DNA from: Rhizodiscina lignyota
Taxonomy: Eukaryota > Ascomycota > Dothideomycetes > Aulographales > Rhizodiscinaceae
Direction of reading: 5' to 3'
Assembly (NCBI GenBank): GCA_010015805.1
Contig: ML978136.1
Location: 620,001 to 684,000 of the forward strand
DNA length: 64,000 bases
The notes below the pieces were generated by a model that did not search any database, was not told where the DNA came from, and saw nothing but the letters and a program-made list of their open reading frames with translations. Both the position numbers and the translations under genes were made by a program. Shown in pieces: positions 1 to 10,992 of the stretch; the stretch's first letter is position 1, and each line of letters starts with the position of its first letter.

Positions 1-224
1 TCACATGACTACGTCTACGGGCCCGGCGGTCAGGGTGTTCTCCAGGATTACCATGGCCGCGACGTCCTGTACTACCATTATGGTGTGTATCAATGTATTC
101 TCTTGTAGTGAGATTGCTAATAGACGGAACAGTCCCAACGTACATCAGCTACTTAGACACGGACAAGCGCTTGGGATGGGACTACATTGATTATGTCGAT
201 GGCTGGCCGGTTCTTGTGTATTAG
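1..224 (+). CDS. GH43 arabinanase, 3' end only
   Basis: This is the carboxyl end of a gene that begins outside the window. Frame 1 reads YGPGGQGV followed by DVLYYHY, the conserved C-terminal blade of family 43 endo-1,5-alpha-L-arabinanases. A GTGTGT donor at 83 and a TAATAG acceptor ending at 123 join it to a last exon (124-224) reading DTDKRLGWDYIDYVDGWPVL and ending in TAG. The GW...DGWPV ending is typical of fungal GH43 arabinanases. The product is normally secreted and cuts arabinan side chains of pectin. The inferred intron is only 41 nt, short for this genome, but it restores the family sequence with no other change. The catalytic residues lie upstream and cannot be checked. Confidence 0.8.
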
Positions 225-2096
225 GCACTTCGTGATCTGTTCCTAATTTCAAGAGTACTGCACCGTTTGGTCTTTCGTTGTTATTGGAGCTTAGAGCTGG
301 GGCTTCTTACACTCATTCTCAGTGCCTCGGAGGTGACAAAAAGGTCCGCCGCAGTTAGATACTGAACAGCCAGAATGTAAAGCCTCTACAAGCTATAAAG
401 TAACAAGTTTGTCAACAATGTGTTACTACTGTAATAATCCAGTGGGACGTAAAACTAAGCTTTCCGGTGCGATCTCGTATACGTTGAAGCGCAAAAGCTG
501 CTCGCTATTTTGTCAACCTCAAGAACCCGATCGGTGGAAATTGATGGTACGTTTGAACAATACCTCTCTGTCAGTGGCCACCACCTCTTAGCGGCTATTC
601 CTTTTTAATATGCATTCCTCCTTAACGTCCATCCCTTCCTAATATCCATCCCTTACGGATCGTCGCGTCGAGTATGAAATTCCCAATGGAAGATACCCAG
701 CGTCGAAGCCTCAAGGCTCTGGATTCCGTCGCTCAAAATTAACTGGATTGGCAGGTTGAGATGACTGCTGTCAACGATGTCTCTCTCGAATGCCTCGTCG
801 CGCCCGACCGGATCAGACTTAAGCTCTCGGTGCGAAGTCATTGAGAACACACTCTTCACTGGCTCTGTTGATTTGGTCCAGAGCAGCAATTGGTGCCTGA
901 CAGCTCTCCTATCGATCGAATGGGTCTGAGGATTTCGGTTGCTCCATCGCCTAACGATCCCATCAGTTTGGGCACGTCCAAGAGGAGAGCCGTCTGTTAC
1001 GAAAGAGGTGTGGTCACTTCAGTTGCGTTATTGCCTGCGAGGAACATTTCTATAGAATCTGACAGGGATAGCATTGAAACAAACTATACTAAGAGCGCTG
1101 AAAATGCGACTTGTAAGCGAGGAAAGAAACATCATTGATATACTCTCTGTGACGAGAATGTCTTGGGAAGGCATAATGTAATGGAGATAATATGGTACAG
1201 CACCACTCAGAATCCTCCCATGAGTCCTCTCCCAATTGCAGCCGAGTATTTGGGCTCAAGAACTTTGATAGTTGAGAGCCCTAGCTCACCTCAGCCACGA
1301 AATTGTTGGTCTGGGCTTGTACAGGTAGGTGGTAAGAAGTTTGACGTACTACTGCATGGTGCACAAGTGATTATCCTCACATTCAATAGAAACCAGCAGC
1401 TTCGATGAGAGGCCAGCAGGTGCCTGGGTCTCATCCCGCAGGCTAATGAATGCACTGCTGTGCCGCATGCCTGAGACGCCGCTTCCCCTTCACGGGCAGA
1501 AGACCCAGATTGCGAATCGAAAAGCCACCGTTCGTATCTGTCGGTCATTCGGTCTTTAGCTGTAAGTCAATAGCGCTTGAGCATGGCTGCTGACCGTGGC
1601 AATGTTTTCTTATATCGAGATTAATGTCAGATCACCACCTATGTACGAGTTGCTCAGTGCAAGGACGTTGAGAACCAGGCTCGTATCTTACAATCCGGAG
1701 AGGCATGCCAGCACAGGTGACGACATCTTCCCTCTTTCGCAGTATATTCAGCGTTCTCGCAAATAAATCTCCCAGACTTTGGGGCTGTTTTCAATACGAT
1801 CACTTGTGCTTTACGCGCCGGTTTGATTTTATACCCCTGAAGTTGCTTACAGTCGTCTATCGTGCGCTGGTCCCGGCCCAGTGGTACTTAAGCGCCAGCA
1901 CCCAGTCTTCCGACAAGCCTCAGTTTCATCGCATGTCAGAAAACTGAACATGCTGTGCCTCTCTTAATGTCTGCGCTTTCATGGAATCGAATGGGATCTT
2001 TGGCGAATGTGTCTCTCCAGGGCGGAAACGTCTCCCAATGTCGTCACCCGCAACTTCGCGCCAGCCTCATGAAATGTCGGCAATGGTTCCGCCAGC
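225..2096. other. Intergenic, no gene seen
   Basis: About 1.9 kb between the arabinanase end and the next gene. Only short frames of 60-85 codons on both strands, none with a recognisable motif or a convincing splice partner. No repeat or tRNA seen. Confidence 0.6.
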
Positions 2097-3740
2097 ATGA
2101 ACGAGAAAGCTACTCCGGACAGAATTCTATCTTCTTCTCAAGACAAGAAACTGGTCGGTTGGGTTCTTGAGTCCCCTGGACGTGGCACGCTTTCTCTCAT
2201 CACGACTTGCCTTTTCACAACATTTCTCTGCACTTGGGCAATCATACATCCCCGCGTTACTCGCAGCCCTTCTCGCCGGATCTCTCATAAATTCGCAGTA
2301 TTCGTCAAAACAATACTCGCACCGGAATTCCTGGCTGTCGAGGGCCTCCAAGAATGGAGCCAGGCCCGCAAAATAGTTCAGCAATGCGGACACCTAACCG
2401 ACGGAGAGCTGGACCTAGTCCGAGCATTCTATATCGGCATGCTTGCTCTACGTTACCGCGCCGAACAAGGCCAGAAAGTGATATGGCCAAACCAATACCA
2501 ATGGCTACTTGAACAGCATCTCGTTGATTGGAAGGACCATGAGTCTTGGGGTCTTTCCAGAGAGAACATCAGGGACAAAAGCAACGCGGACACTACGGTC
2601 AAGCTCTTTGCGTTCGTGCAGGTATCCTGGTTCGTTGCACAGAGCATCATGAGAGCAGTCCACGACCTGCCAGTCTCCCAGCTGGAGTCGATGACGCTTA
2701 GCTACGTGCCTATGTTCGTAGTGACATACTTCTTTTGGTGGGCTAAGCCCAAAGATGTGCTCACACCATCGGTTGTTGAGCTTCCAAACATGTCCCTCGA
2801 ACAGAAAGTGACTTTCGAGAACATGTCTGTCGACTCGACGTTTGACGACGAGCATACGAAACAACAAGACTCGTGGTGGAACGTCTGGAAGCTTACGCCT
2901 CGAACATTCGAAAAGGAGGCGAGAGACAAAGCTTTTGAGGAGATGTCTCATAACACACTTTCAAACGTAGCTGACGAAGCAGAACGTGAATCCCACGAAG
3001 ACTCAAAGCAACAGCTCGCCGACGAAAGAGTCGACGCCAAGAAAACTTCTCTCAAACAATCAGCAACTAAGAAGCCGGCGCTCAGGAAGTCTCATACCGA
3101 AATCGTCTCTTCCGCAACCGAGAGACCATCGCTTCGGAGAAACCTGACCGACGTCAAACCTCATGTGCGCAGAACCCCCCCAGAACAGTCGCCTGCCACA
3201 GACGATCCACGACCAACAACTGTCCAAATCACCGACGTCTCCTCCCTCGAGCCAACCTTCGTCGAAAAGGCCATCCGCCGCGCCACAATCGGCCTCCGCA
3301 CCACAAGATCCAGCGGTCTGACCAGCTCCACACAACGACGAGACCGCGTCCTCCCACAGTACCCGTCCGAGACCGTCCTCGCATACTGGGACCCGCAGGT
3401 CTACCACTCCAAGATATGGCCCATCACCTGTCTGTTCGGCGCGTCTTTCGGCGCGCTGCACCTCATAAGCTGGCACACCGTGTTTCCCACGCTCGTGGAG
3501 ACTTGGCTGTGGCGGGTGGCGGCGATTACATCGATTGTGTCGATGCTCATATTCATGCAATTCGACAAGGTCGTGTTGAGATGGGGTGGCCCGCTGACGA
3601 TATTGTCGATTGTGAGTCCGGGCGTATATCTGTTAAGCCGCATCGTCATGATTGGGGGAGTCATTGCGGCGTTCAGAGGAATGGATCCGATAATTTATGA
3701 GACTTATGTTGTTAGTACATACTGGGTACATCTGGTTTGA
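2097..3740 (+). CDS. Fungal multi-pass membrane protein, function unknown
   Basis: A single 547-residue exon. It belongs to a large Pezizomycotina family with no assigned function. Family hallmarks visible here are the N-terminal GWVLESPGRGTLSL followed by a membrane segment ending FLCTWAI (about residues 30-50), the middle block WGLSRENIRDKSN, a membrane segment around VKLFAFVQVSWFVAQ, the motif PVSQLESMTLSYVPM, FFWWAKPKDV, and a hydrophobic C-terminus ending YWVHLV. Roughly three more membrane segments lie in the last 120 residues. Between the two membrane halves is a charged, probably cytosolic stretch (about residues 245-420) rich in Lys, Glu, Ser and Thr. The ATG at 2097 gives the expected family N-terminus. 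Such genes are often highly paralogous; the job is not known. Confidence 0.82.
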   Translation: MNEKATPDRILSSSQDKKLVGWVLESPGRGTLSLITTCLFTTFLCTWAIIHPRVTRSPSRRISHKFAVFVKTILAPEFLAVEGLQEWSQARKIVQQCGHLTDGELDLVRAFYIGMLALRYRAEQGQKVIWPNQYQWLLEQHLVDWKDHESWGLSRENIRDKSNADTTVKLFAFVQVSWFVAQSIMRAVHDLPVSQLESMTLSYVPMFVVTYFFWWAKPKDVLTPSVVELPNMSLEQKVTFENMSVDSTFDDEHTKQQDSWWNVWKLTPRTFEKEARDKAFEEMSHNTLSNVADEAERESHEDSKQQLADERVDAKKTSLKQSATKKPALRKSHTEIVSSATERPSLRRNLTDVKPHVRRTPPEQSPATDDPRPTTVQITDVSSLEPTFVEKAIRRATIGLRTTRSSGLTSSTQRRDRVLPQYPSETVLAYWDPQVYHSKIWPITCLFGASFGALHLISWHTVFPTLVETWLWRVAAITSIVSMLIFMQFDKVVLRWGGPLTILSIVSPGVYLLSRIVMIGGVIAAFRGMDPIIYETYVVSTYWVHLV

Positions 3741-3998
3741 GAAAAGCCATCTAGTTTTCACAGTCCAGGTGGACCGAAACGTTGAATTGTGAAAGGAAAG
3801 CGGAATACAAACTGCAATTAGGAAAGATTCATTGTCTAAATAGATCTCCAATGAAAGGTAGTCTATCCTCGCAACGTCTCCCAAAACAGCTTATGGAAAC
3901 AATCACAAACATGACCCTTTCTCGGACCAGGCCAGAAGGAAGGCCACCAAATCTAGGGAAATATGCAGGATCTCTAAAGTAAAGCTTTCTGGCATGCA

Positions 3999-5186
3999 CT
4001 ATCGCGAATCAAGGATCCTCATCACGGCCAAAGTGACGACCTGATTCCCCATTATCACATCATGCAAGCCCGTCTTCAAGATCTCCTCTCTCACAATCCC
4101 GGTCTCTGTTGCCCACTTCGTCACGGTGCCTGCGGGCCCCAGGTCATGCTTCTCGTCCAACCCCGCATGCTCGAGTTCCACACGGCTCACACCGTTGGGC
4201 TTTGTCGCGTTAACTGCGTGCCAGAACAGCTCTTGGCTATGAGTCCAAGGTACATCGTAGTCGTCTTCCGCGTGGATGATTGTGATGCGATACGGTGCAC
4301 CACTGGCTTCGTTGGCGTGAATGTATGCCGCGATTCGATCCTTACTGGACCACTTGTGGACTAGGTATCGCTTGAGGTAGCTGAAGAGTGGGGGAATGTT
4401 GGCAATGGGTCCCAGCAAAGGTATTGTACCGGCGATTTGATATGTGGCCATCAAAGTAGCTGCGTCAACGAACGGCGCTACGAGGACATGGCCGGCAAAG
4501 ACAATAGAGGGAGACTGCAGAGCAAAGTCTTCCGCCACGGCGAGGTTCACAGCTGTTCCCATGGATTGGCCAAAGATAATGATCCGCTCCGGTGGGATTT
4601 CTGCCACTTCCAGAGCCCATTGAACAACTGCAACGGCATCTTGCCGTACACCTTCTTCTGTTGGAGTTCCCTTGCTGCGTCCAAAACCTCGATAGTCGAA
4701 AGTCAGGACATGAATCTTGTTAGGATCGCCCGCGGAGAGAGCACGATAATTTGGGACTCTATAACCTGAGCCCACAGTTCCTGCGGCGCCGTGCATATGA
4801 ATGGCTAGGATGGCATCTGGGTCCTCGCGGAGCAGCTTGAAAGCGTGTCTCGTCCTGATGTCTTGGGTATAACCAGATGATTCTGCTAGAAGTGCAACTT
4901 CATTTTTCCGATACAGTTCGATGGGGAGGATATGCCATGCGAATACCGCATTACCAGAGGGTGAAGGGATGCCAAAGGGAGTGACTTGATTGTGCAGAAA
5001 CCCAAAGATTTCGGGGGTGTTCAAGTCTTTGAACCAGGTCATCTGAATCTTGTGCAAGTATATAACATGGGTTTGGAAAGAGTCCAATGTCAAAAGACCA
5101 ATGAATGAAGCATAGAGCCCAACTAGGACTGCGGTCGAAAGGGAGGCATGTTTGATTAGAAGCGCAACGGCGCTTCCCACACTCAT
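3999..5186 (-). CDS. Alpha/beta hydrolase, ABHD12-like
   Basis: A 395-residue membrane-anchored serine hydrolase. The first ATG in the frame (5186) gives an N-terminal hydrophobic helix at about residues 10-32; the frame continues upstream only to a GTG and is not used. The hydrolase core shows the oxyanion-side HMHGAAGT, FDYRGFGRSKG, the nucleophile elbow GQSMGT (Ser about 208), the acid in HAEDDYDVPW (Asp about 309-311) and a C-terminal GLHD histidine (about 375). This order fits the ABHD12/ABHD13 group, known in animals as lysophosphatidylserine or related lipid lipases at the ER. The substrate here is inference. It is convergent with the membrane-protein gene upstream, with about 260 bp between them. 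Confidence 0.85.
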   Translation of the reverse strand: MSVGSAVALLIKHASLSTAVLVGLYASFIGLLTLDSFQTHVIYLHKIQMTWFKDLNTPEIFGFLHNQVTPFGIPSPSGNAVFAWHILPIELYRKNEVALLAESSGYTQDIRTRHAFKLLREDPDAILAIHMHGAAGTVGSGYRVPNYRALSAGDPNKIHVLTFDYRGFGRSKGTPTEEGVRQDAVAVVQWALEVAEIPPERIIIFGQSMGTAVNLAVAEDFALQSPSIVFAGHVLVAPFVDAATLMATYQIAGTIPLLGPIANIPPLFSYLKRYLVHKWSSKDRIAAYIHANEASGAPYRITIIHAEDDYDVPWTHSQELFWHAVNATKPNGVSRVELEHAGLDEKHDLGPAGTVTKWATETGIVREEILKTGLHDVIMGNQVVTLAVMRILDSR

Positions 5187-5736
5187 ATCGCGGGAGCGTG
5201 GCCAAATTGAATTTGCTTCAAGGAATTCTAGTTGGTAGTGGAAGGGTATCCAAAATGAATAACACGTCACAAATATGGACAGATTTTCAGTCTTGTTATG
5301 CTAAATCCAGAGATAAGGAGGTCGGATTGTAGCCGCTGAGGCTGCGATCCACGGAGTTGCGCGAATTTTCCTCCGCCCAAAAGAGACCAACCTGAAACCT
5401 GGCGCCTCGCTGAGGTGTATTATTACGCAGTCTCCGCCATATCGCGATTCTGGATTTTTCCTATATTATAACATCATAACAGCTACTACTCTAGTAAACA
5501 GCAACATTGTGAAAAGCTAGCTGCTCAACTTGAATTCTGGAAACACATCGCGCAAGGTAGAGCAAGCGATAGCCGTTCTCTGCCTTGAGAGGCAAAATGG
5601 TCAAAGGTAAAGACGCGTCCTGCAACCTTTACAGAGAAAATTTGTCTTCAACTCCTCTTAAAACTCACATGCAATATTTACTTCCATTAATAACGCATCT
5701 GCCACCCTGACGACAGTCCCATATCCACTGCCGGGT
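5187..5736. other. Intergenic, no gene seen
   Basis: 550 bp between two minus-strand genes: 5' region of the hydrolase and 3' region of the 2EXR gene. No ORF with family features. Confidence 0.5.
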
Positions 5737-6504
5737 TCAGACACCAACACCATAACCGAGATACATCTTGATGAAAGAGACGAGAGCCTTCCCATTTAGC
5801 TTCTTGCCTTCGTCATCGTCGCAAAGTCTCTTAGCTCCGTTCGGTGACGTGACGTGAGTCTGCAAAATTGGATCGTTGATTGATCCGTATGAATCGTAGA
5901 CCTTCACCAAAATCTCTGGGTTCGCGCTTTGACCTGTTTGAATGCGGAGCCTGATGAGATTTGGATTGTTCCATATATCAAGCCTTCGCAGATATTGATG
6001 ATATGGCTTGATAGCTTGCAACCATGTGAGCTGGATCTCTTCCTCGCAATGGCAACGAATCTCAAACGCATTGCTGCTGTAGTACAGGGACAGCACTTCG
6101 CCTCTAAGCCCTTTGCTGACTTGCGCAATTGGGGGAATTGGCGACATGATGATTTTGTCATTGTGTTTCTTCTTCATCATGGCGTGAAAAGCGGCACGGA
6201 AGCGGATCTCGCAGTAGTCCCGCGCGCCAACGAAACAGCTGGATGCTTCGAAAGCGTCATCTCCTTCGAATTCATCCTCAACTGTGCCAACACGGCAGTC
6301 CCTGTATTCCGACGACTCCCAGAACCAGCATGGCATACACGCAACGTAGTGGAATTTACCGGTACAGCCCATGAACGCGTAGATACGGTTGCGAATTTCT
6401 GCTGGCACTCGCTCGAATGGGAAGTAATCGGCAAGACCTTGTTTCTTTTGAAGAGCAGTAGCCCAGCCCGCAGGTGGAACCGCAGTCGCCTTTGGCGGAG
6501 CCAT
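5737..6504 (-). CDS. 2EXR / F-box-like domain protein
   Basis: A 255-residue protein starting at the ATG at 6504 (the open frame upstream opens only at TTG). Near the N-terminus it carries FERVPAEIRNRIYAFM, the leading helix of the fungal 2EXR domain (F-x-x-[LV]-P-x-E-[IL]-R-x-x-[IV]-[YW]), which resembles an F-box. Further on, PIPPIAQVSKGLRGE followed by LYYSSNAFEIRC is the second conserved block (hits such as LL.VSR.IR.E....Y..N.F). These proteins are numerous in Dothideomycetes and mostly uncharacterised; a role as adaptor in ubiquitin ligases is often suggested but not shown. Nothing in the neighbourhood narrows it. Confidence 0.75.
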   Translation of the reverse strand: MAPPKATAVPPAGWATALQKKQGLADYFPFERVPAEIRNRIYAFMGCTGKFHYVACMPCWFWESSEYRDCRVGTVEDEFEGDDAFEASSCFVGARDYCEIRFRAAFHAMMKKKHNDKIIMSPIPPIAQVSKGLRGEVLSLYYSSNAFEIRCHCEEEIQLTWLQAIKPYHQYLRRLDIWNNPNLIRLRIQTGQSANPEILVKVYDSYGSINDPILQTHVTSPNGAKRLCDDDEGKKLNGKALVSFIKMYLGYGVGV

Positions 6505-7492
6505 CTCGAGGGCGGTAGCCGCGACGGGTGAAGACAATTAACTGGTCGCGCACAGAGTGAGTAAAATAATGTCTCTCAAATGAAATTGATGTTTTGAACA
6601 CGCGGATGATGAGAGTGAGCCTTACAGATTTTGCGACGCGTCTTGCGTACCACAAGTGGTCGCGACGTGTAGAGACGTTTGACTAGCTCTGCGCGAGAGG
6701 GATTGAAGACGCGTCTTTGAGATGAAATGAGACGAGTTGATCGCGTTGTCGATGAGACTGTGCGATGCGGAGGATGAAGTGGAAGTGGACGGCTGCAGCC
6801 TGAAATACTCCATCTAAGCGGCGTAGATGAGCTCATTAGTTGACTGAAGGAAGGAGCGAGCCACCACCCACCCTTACCGACAAAATCGTCTCTGATGCTC
6901 AGGGAAATAATTGAAATGGCTTGGGAATGCACCTCAAACGTATGTCGGCACATCAGAGTTATTTGAATGCAAAACCCAGCGTTCTGAGGAGAGCGCAACA
7001 AGGTGAGCATGCGGCCCAAAGATTCTTGAGATCCCCTTTCTCTTGATAATGCACAATCTTTTGTCACACAGCAAAGTCGCCACTTATTCGTCTCGGCAGA
7101 AATATCTTCTACATGCCCAAGTACAATCCAGGATCTTGAGCGCCTACCGTGCCATCGTCGTTGCTCCACCTCGCCTCCAGCTCTCCCAGAGATGCGCATA
7201 TCAGCTAAAGCATGACCGAAATTTCACATTGTGATAATAATGTACCAGATGGAAGGCTCGGTACACTGTAGGGTTTCCGCCTAGTTGAAGGATAGGCGTA
7301 GATACGGTTCGTGTAATCCTTTTCTTAGTCTGTCGGATGCGGACTGAGCTTAGGACATCCCATAACGTCAGCAGTAATCCAGAAGAAACATGTGATAATG
7401 TTTGTCCAGTGCAGAACCGCTCGAATGCCTCGTTACCCTTGTTCAGGGTGTAAAACGGACAGAATGACCTATCCGGTTAATCAAATCTAACC
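6505..7492. other. Intergenic, no supported gene
   Basis: About 1 kb. A 207-codon ATG frame on minus (6576-7199) is Arg/Ser rich with no recognisable domain, and I judge it non-coding. Otherwise empty. Confidence 0.5.
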
Positions 7493-9069
7493 TCAACCTA
7501 GCTGTGCTCTCATCCTCGCTGGGCCCAAGCCCTTTCTAATCTCATCTAGTTGCTGAAGGCCACCTTGTTGTCTTCCCTTCTTTCTCCCTTTCTGCCCACC
7601 TCCACCATTCGTTGGACCGCCAACCGCGCCACCCACTCCACTTCCCAGAAATTCATCCATCAACCCGTCAAAATCACTCCTCAGCGTCTTCGGCTGCTCC
7701 TTCATCGCGCTCGCTCTACTCGTGCTTGAGAACCCTGAGAGAGCAGACACCTTGCTCATTCCCGTCATACCCGAAGCCATCGACATGCTGTCATCTCCCT
7801 CGTATTCTTCGTCATCAAAGTCGTCGTTTGCGTAGTCTGCTTCCATCTTGCCGAAGCGCGCATCGAGAAGAGTTTGGTTCTCGTTGCGAAAAAGCGCGGA
7901 AGATGTCATAGAGTAGCTCGAGGTGTCTGTCATGGCGCCTTTCCGTCGCTTCGTACGGCCTGGTGGTGGGAGAACAGAGAGTTTTGATGACGCAGTGGTC
8001 ATGATCGTTGATGGAGGTACGTCGACTGAAGCGAATGTGCCCTTTGCAGCTTTCTGATCTTTCTTGAATTTCGAGAACTCTGATAACCATGCGCCGTCGC
8101 CGTGATCGTCAGAAGATCCTGATCCTGGTACTTCCTCATTCAGCGGCCCATCTTCCATTTCAACATCGTCCATTGCCGTCGATCCTGTGACACCTCTGTC
8201 TACCGCTTTTACTGTGTCATCGCTCTCCCACCCCTCGTCGTCCAGGAAATCTCCACTCCGCTCAAACTCTTCCAAACTGACCTCCACTCCATCACCAGCC
8301 AGGGCTCCAAAGACATCTTCTTGATCTTCTGGATCCACGTACGCTTCGTCGTCCAGCGCCTCCAGTACCTCTCGTAGCCTTAGATCCATATCCGGTTGAA
8401 AACCAGCGATGTCTGTCGGTACAGGCAATTGACTCTCGATCACACGATCAGTACGGCTCCTCTCGGACGCATGGGACGGAAACGAATATGCTGATCGCGC
8501 ATCCGCTGGTAATGACGCTGGGACGAGAAGTGGTACGCCGCCGTCCAATTCTCCAGCGTCCGCCGCATCATTATTCGAACTTGCTGTAGTTGGCGGCTCA
8601 AGCTCAAGATCCCGAATCGCATCTTCTAATCTCTGCTTTTGCTTCCCCTTGTTCTTCTGCTGTGATGATGATGACTCAATCCACTGCGCCTCCCCTCCTT
8701 CACCCAGGTCCCGCATATGCTGCATGTAGTCATACTCCGTGTCGTCGTAGTACACGCCATACTCCGCCGCCTCGCCCTCATTGCCTCTCACAGATCCACC
8801 AAACTCTGAAGCAAGGTCGCTGAGTGTAGTAGACCGACTGTTCGATGAATACGAGGATGCACCAGACTGCGATGGTGCGGCGCCATGCTCTTGGAAAACT
8901 ACGGCCGGAGTGGAATCATCGTGGATCAACGGGTCGTGCTGAGGGCGATGGAGGACGGTGAATGTTGTCGCTGTCTTCTTGTCACTGAAATGGCATTAGC
9001 TGAGAAATATCCCAATTGCATGGTGGATTGCGTTGGTCGTGGGGCGCACATGAACTTTCGTCGAGGCAT
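7493..9069 (-). CDS. LTV1: LTV1, 40S ribosome biogenesis factor
   Basis: A two-exon gene. Exon 1 is only 20 nt (9050-9069), followed by a 65-nt intron (8985-9049, GTGCGC...TTTCAG) and a long exon 2, giving 503 residues. The join produces MPRRKFIDKKTATTFTVL followed by HRPQHDPLIHDD, the diagnostic LTV1 N-terminus; without the mini-exon the protein would start late at MIHDD. The middle is acidic and low complexity (DDEAYVDPEDQEDVF, ADYANDDFDDEEYEG). The C-terminus carries the family block LRSDFDGLMDEFLG and ends in a Gly/Lys-rich stretch plus LDEIRKGLGPAR. LTV1 acts in late cytoplasmic maturation and nuclear export of pre-40S subunits. Spacing to its neighbours suggests a stand-alone gene. Confidence 0.93.
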
Positions 9070-10085
9070 GGTGTCTGTCTAGTCGGGTTGACGATCAACC
9101 TTCTGCTGGTATTGAAGCCGTTTAACTCTTCGTGACTCTAATATCAAATGGATTCAGTTTGCTGCGCAGGGTTTGTGTGTGGATGGCTTTCGGAGATGTC
9201 CAGGACGAAACTGCAATTTCTTGACGTTGAAATTTTAGATGGCAGTTTTACGCGAGGGTTTATCGATAACAATTTCCACTTCCTATTTTAGTAATATTTA
9301 CCATCTTCGTTTCGTATTTTCAAAACACCGCTCCGCTTAATTCGATTCATGCCTCCTTATATCAGGTCAGCAACATGTGCAACTACGAAAGTTTCGGGTA
9401 TGCCCTGATTTAGTTTAAGGTACAAAATTTTATGTAAAGAATCAATAGAACCGCACCTAACTCATGACATGCGCGAACATGATCTCTCCGCCTTCTCGAG
9501 TTGTAAAATTAACTGCCCATCTCCGTTTGCGAGTCTACAGAATACATGGTAGTCATCATGTCGGAATCTCGACGCTATGATCACCTCTTGACAAGTAGCC
9601 CGCCTAAAGACTACGCTATGCTGAAGCTCAATCTGAGCTGCTTCAGTCAACTGTATAGAAATTCCCGAACCATTCGTGGATTTCGAGATGAGGGATCCAA
9701 AGGCTACGGAGTCCTGTGGCCCCGCGCCACCATGCAAGGCTGAAACAACGTTTCTCCAATCACTGCAGCCATCATGTCTTAGCCTTGGTGAAGACTGAGG
9801 CACAGTCATGGATCCTTCAAAACCGGTGAGGTCGAGATTCTCGTGCATGCCGCTTCGTTCTTCGTCCAATTCCATTGGAGTTTATCATTCTGTTGGACGT
9901 TTGTGGATTGCTTTTCCATTTGGTTCATCTCTTCTGCCCCTTTTCTGAGCCAATGCACTTTCTCTCAACGCCATATGGTTCACCAACCAGTCCTCCGTTC
10001 ATGTCATATCAACAACAACACCCCTAAAACTGCTGTCTTTCCTCTACATCAGCGCCTGAGCCTGCTGCTTAAAAAGTTACTACAA
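9070..10085. other. Intergenic; one doubtful small ORF
   Basis: 1 kb between divergently arranged LTV1 and the membrane-protein gene. The only notable frame is the minus ORF at 9462-9875, entered separately. A/T-rich runs around 9260-9440. No repeat seen. Confidence 0.5.
9462..9875 (-). CDS. Possible small hypothetical protein
   Basis: An ATG-initiated 137-codon frame with a balanced amino-acid composition (acidic start MELDEERSGMHENLD, a hydrophilic middle, then EVIIASRFRHDDYHVFCRL). I recognise no family, signal peptide or membrane segment. It lies in the intergenic space before the membrane-protein gene on the opposite strand, where a transcript of that gene could also cover it. It may be chance; kept only because it is long, ATG-started and not a shadow of a better gene. 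Confidence 0.25.
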   Translation of the reverse strand: MELDEERSGMHENLDLTGFEGSMTVPQSSPRLRHDGCSDWRNVVSALHGGAGPQDSVAFGSLISKSTNGSGISIQLTEAAQIELQHSVVFRRATCQEVIIASRFRHDDYHVFCRLANGDGQLILQLEKAERSCSRMS

Positions 10086-10992
10086 ATGCCTCGGGTTTAT
10101 CCTAAGCTCATCCTCCTAGTATTACTACCGGCTCTCATAGAAGCTGCTTGTTACATGCCAAATGGCACAGAAGTCCCCGGGGATTCAGTTCAGCCTTGCA
10201 ACCAAGTCCAGAACACACATTCTACGTGCTGCGGTACAAACTTCACCAAAACCGATCTTGCGAACGATATCTGCGATGCGAATGGCTTATGCCAAAATTG
10301 GGTTACGTACCCTGACGGGAGGACAGAAAAGAGTTGGTACAGGGAGTATTGCACCGATCAAACCTGGAACACGCCGTTCTGTCTCAAGAACGTCTGTTTC
10401 ACTAATGGGGTGAGTCTACTCTCCGTCTTGAGAAAGCTACGATACATGAGATTTGTAACCTGACACGAATGAATATTAGACTGAATGGGGCAAAACTGCA
10501 TTGAGCCAATGTTCTGATGGGACGTGGTGTTGCGGCTCCGATGAAGAGAGCACTTGTTGTCAAACTGGGTCAAACAAATTTCGCCTTGCAGCAACTGTTG
10601 GAGCTTCTACCTCAACTTCGACCCAATCTACCTCCACGACGTCCACGCCACGCAAGACTAGCTCGACCTCTTCCGCAAGCGCAAGCGCGACCTCGCTCTC
10701 TCGTAATACCAGCATCACTGACGGAGCAAAGGCGGGAATTGCTGTCGGGGTCGTGGTGGGGACGGTAGCGCTTGCTGGCTTTGGCTATCTGATCTGGCGG
10801 CGGATAAAACACAATTCCGTTACATCTGATACCTTGCGAGAAAAGGGTCTCGAGCCCAACAAGTCCCTACTTCCATACGAGATTGACGGAAACATTGCTC
10901 CGATGGAAGCGGATGGCACACCAAGAGCTGAGATTGACGGCAACATCGCGCGAATAGAAGCGGACGGCACCCCAAGAGCTGAGCTAGAATGA
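10086..10992 (+). CDS. Cys-rich ectodomain, single-pass membrane protein
   Basis: Two exons (10086-10409 and 10480-10992) around a 70-nt intron with a GTGAGT donor and ATTAG acceptor, phase 0, giving 278 residues. It starts with a signal peptide (LILLVLLPALIEA, about residues 8-20), then a cysteine-rich ectodomain beginning ACYMPNGTEVPGD, with CC pairs in STCCGTNF, TWCCGS and STCCQT. A Ser/Thr-rich stalk follows, then one membrane helix (AGIAVGVVVGTVALAGFGYLI) flanked by WRRIK. The CY.PNGTE...PC...CC layout is a common Pezizomycotina cell-surface family without assigned function; the Mid2/SKG6-like topology suggests a wall or surface sensor, which is inference. The cytosolic tail carries a perfect-length tandem duplication of 17 residues (see repeat). 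A first ATG at 10086 places the signal peptide properly. Confidence 0.85.
10879..10980 (+). repeat. 51-bp tandem duplication in coding tail
   Basis: Two adjacent 51-bp copies (10879-10929, 10930-10980) encode EIDGNIAPMEADGTPRA and EIDGNIARIEADGTPRA at the very C-terminus of the membrane protein. They differ at several, mostly third, codon positions, so the duplication is not brand new and the frame is kept. Confidence 0.9.

Noticed and set aside
6576-7199. 207-codon ATG frame on minus
   Set aside because: Arg/Ser-rich composition, no motif or family feature, and no splice partner; most likely chance.
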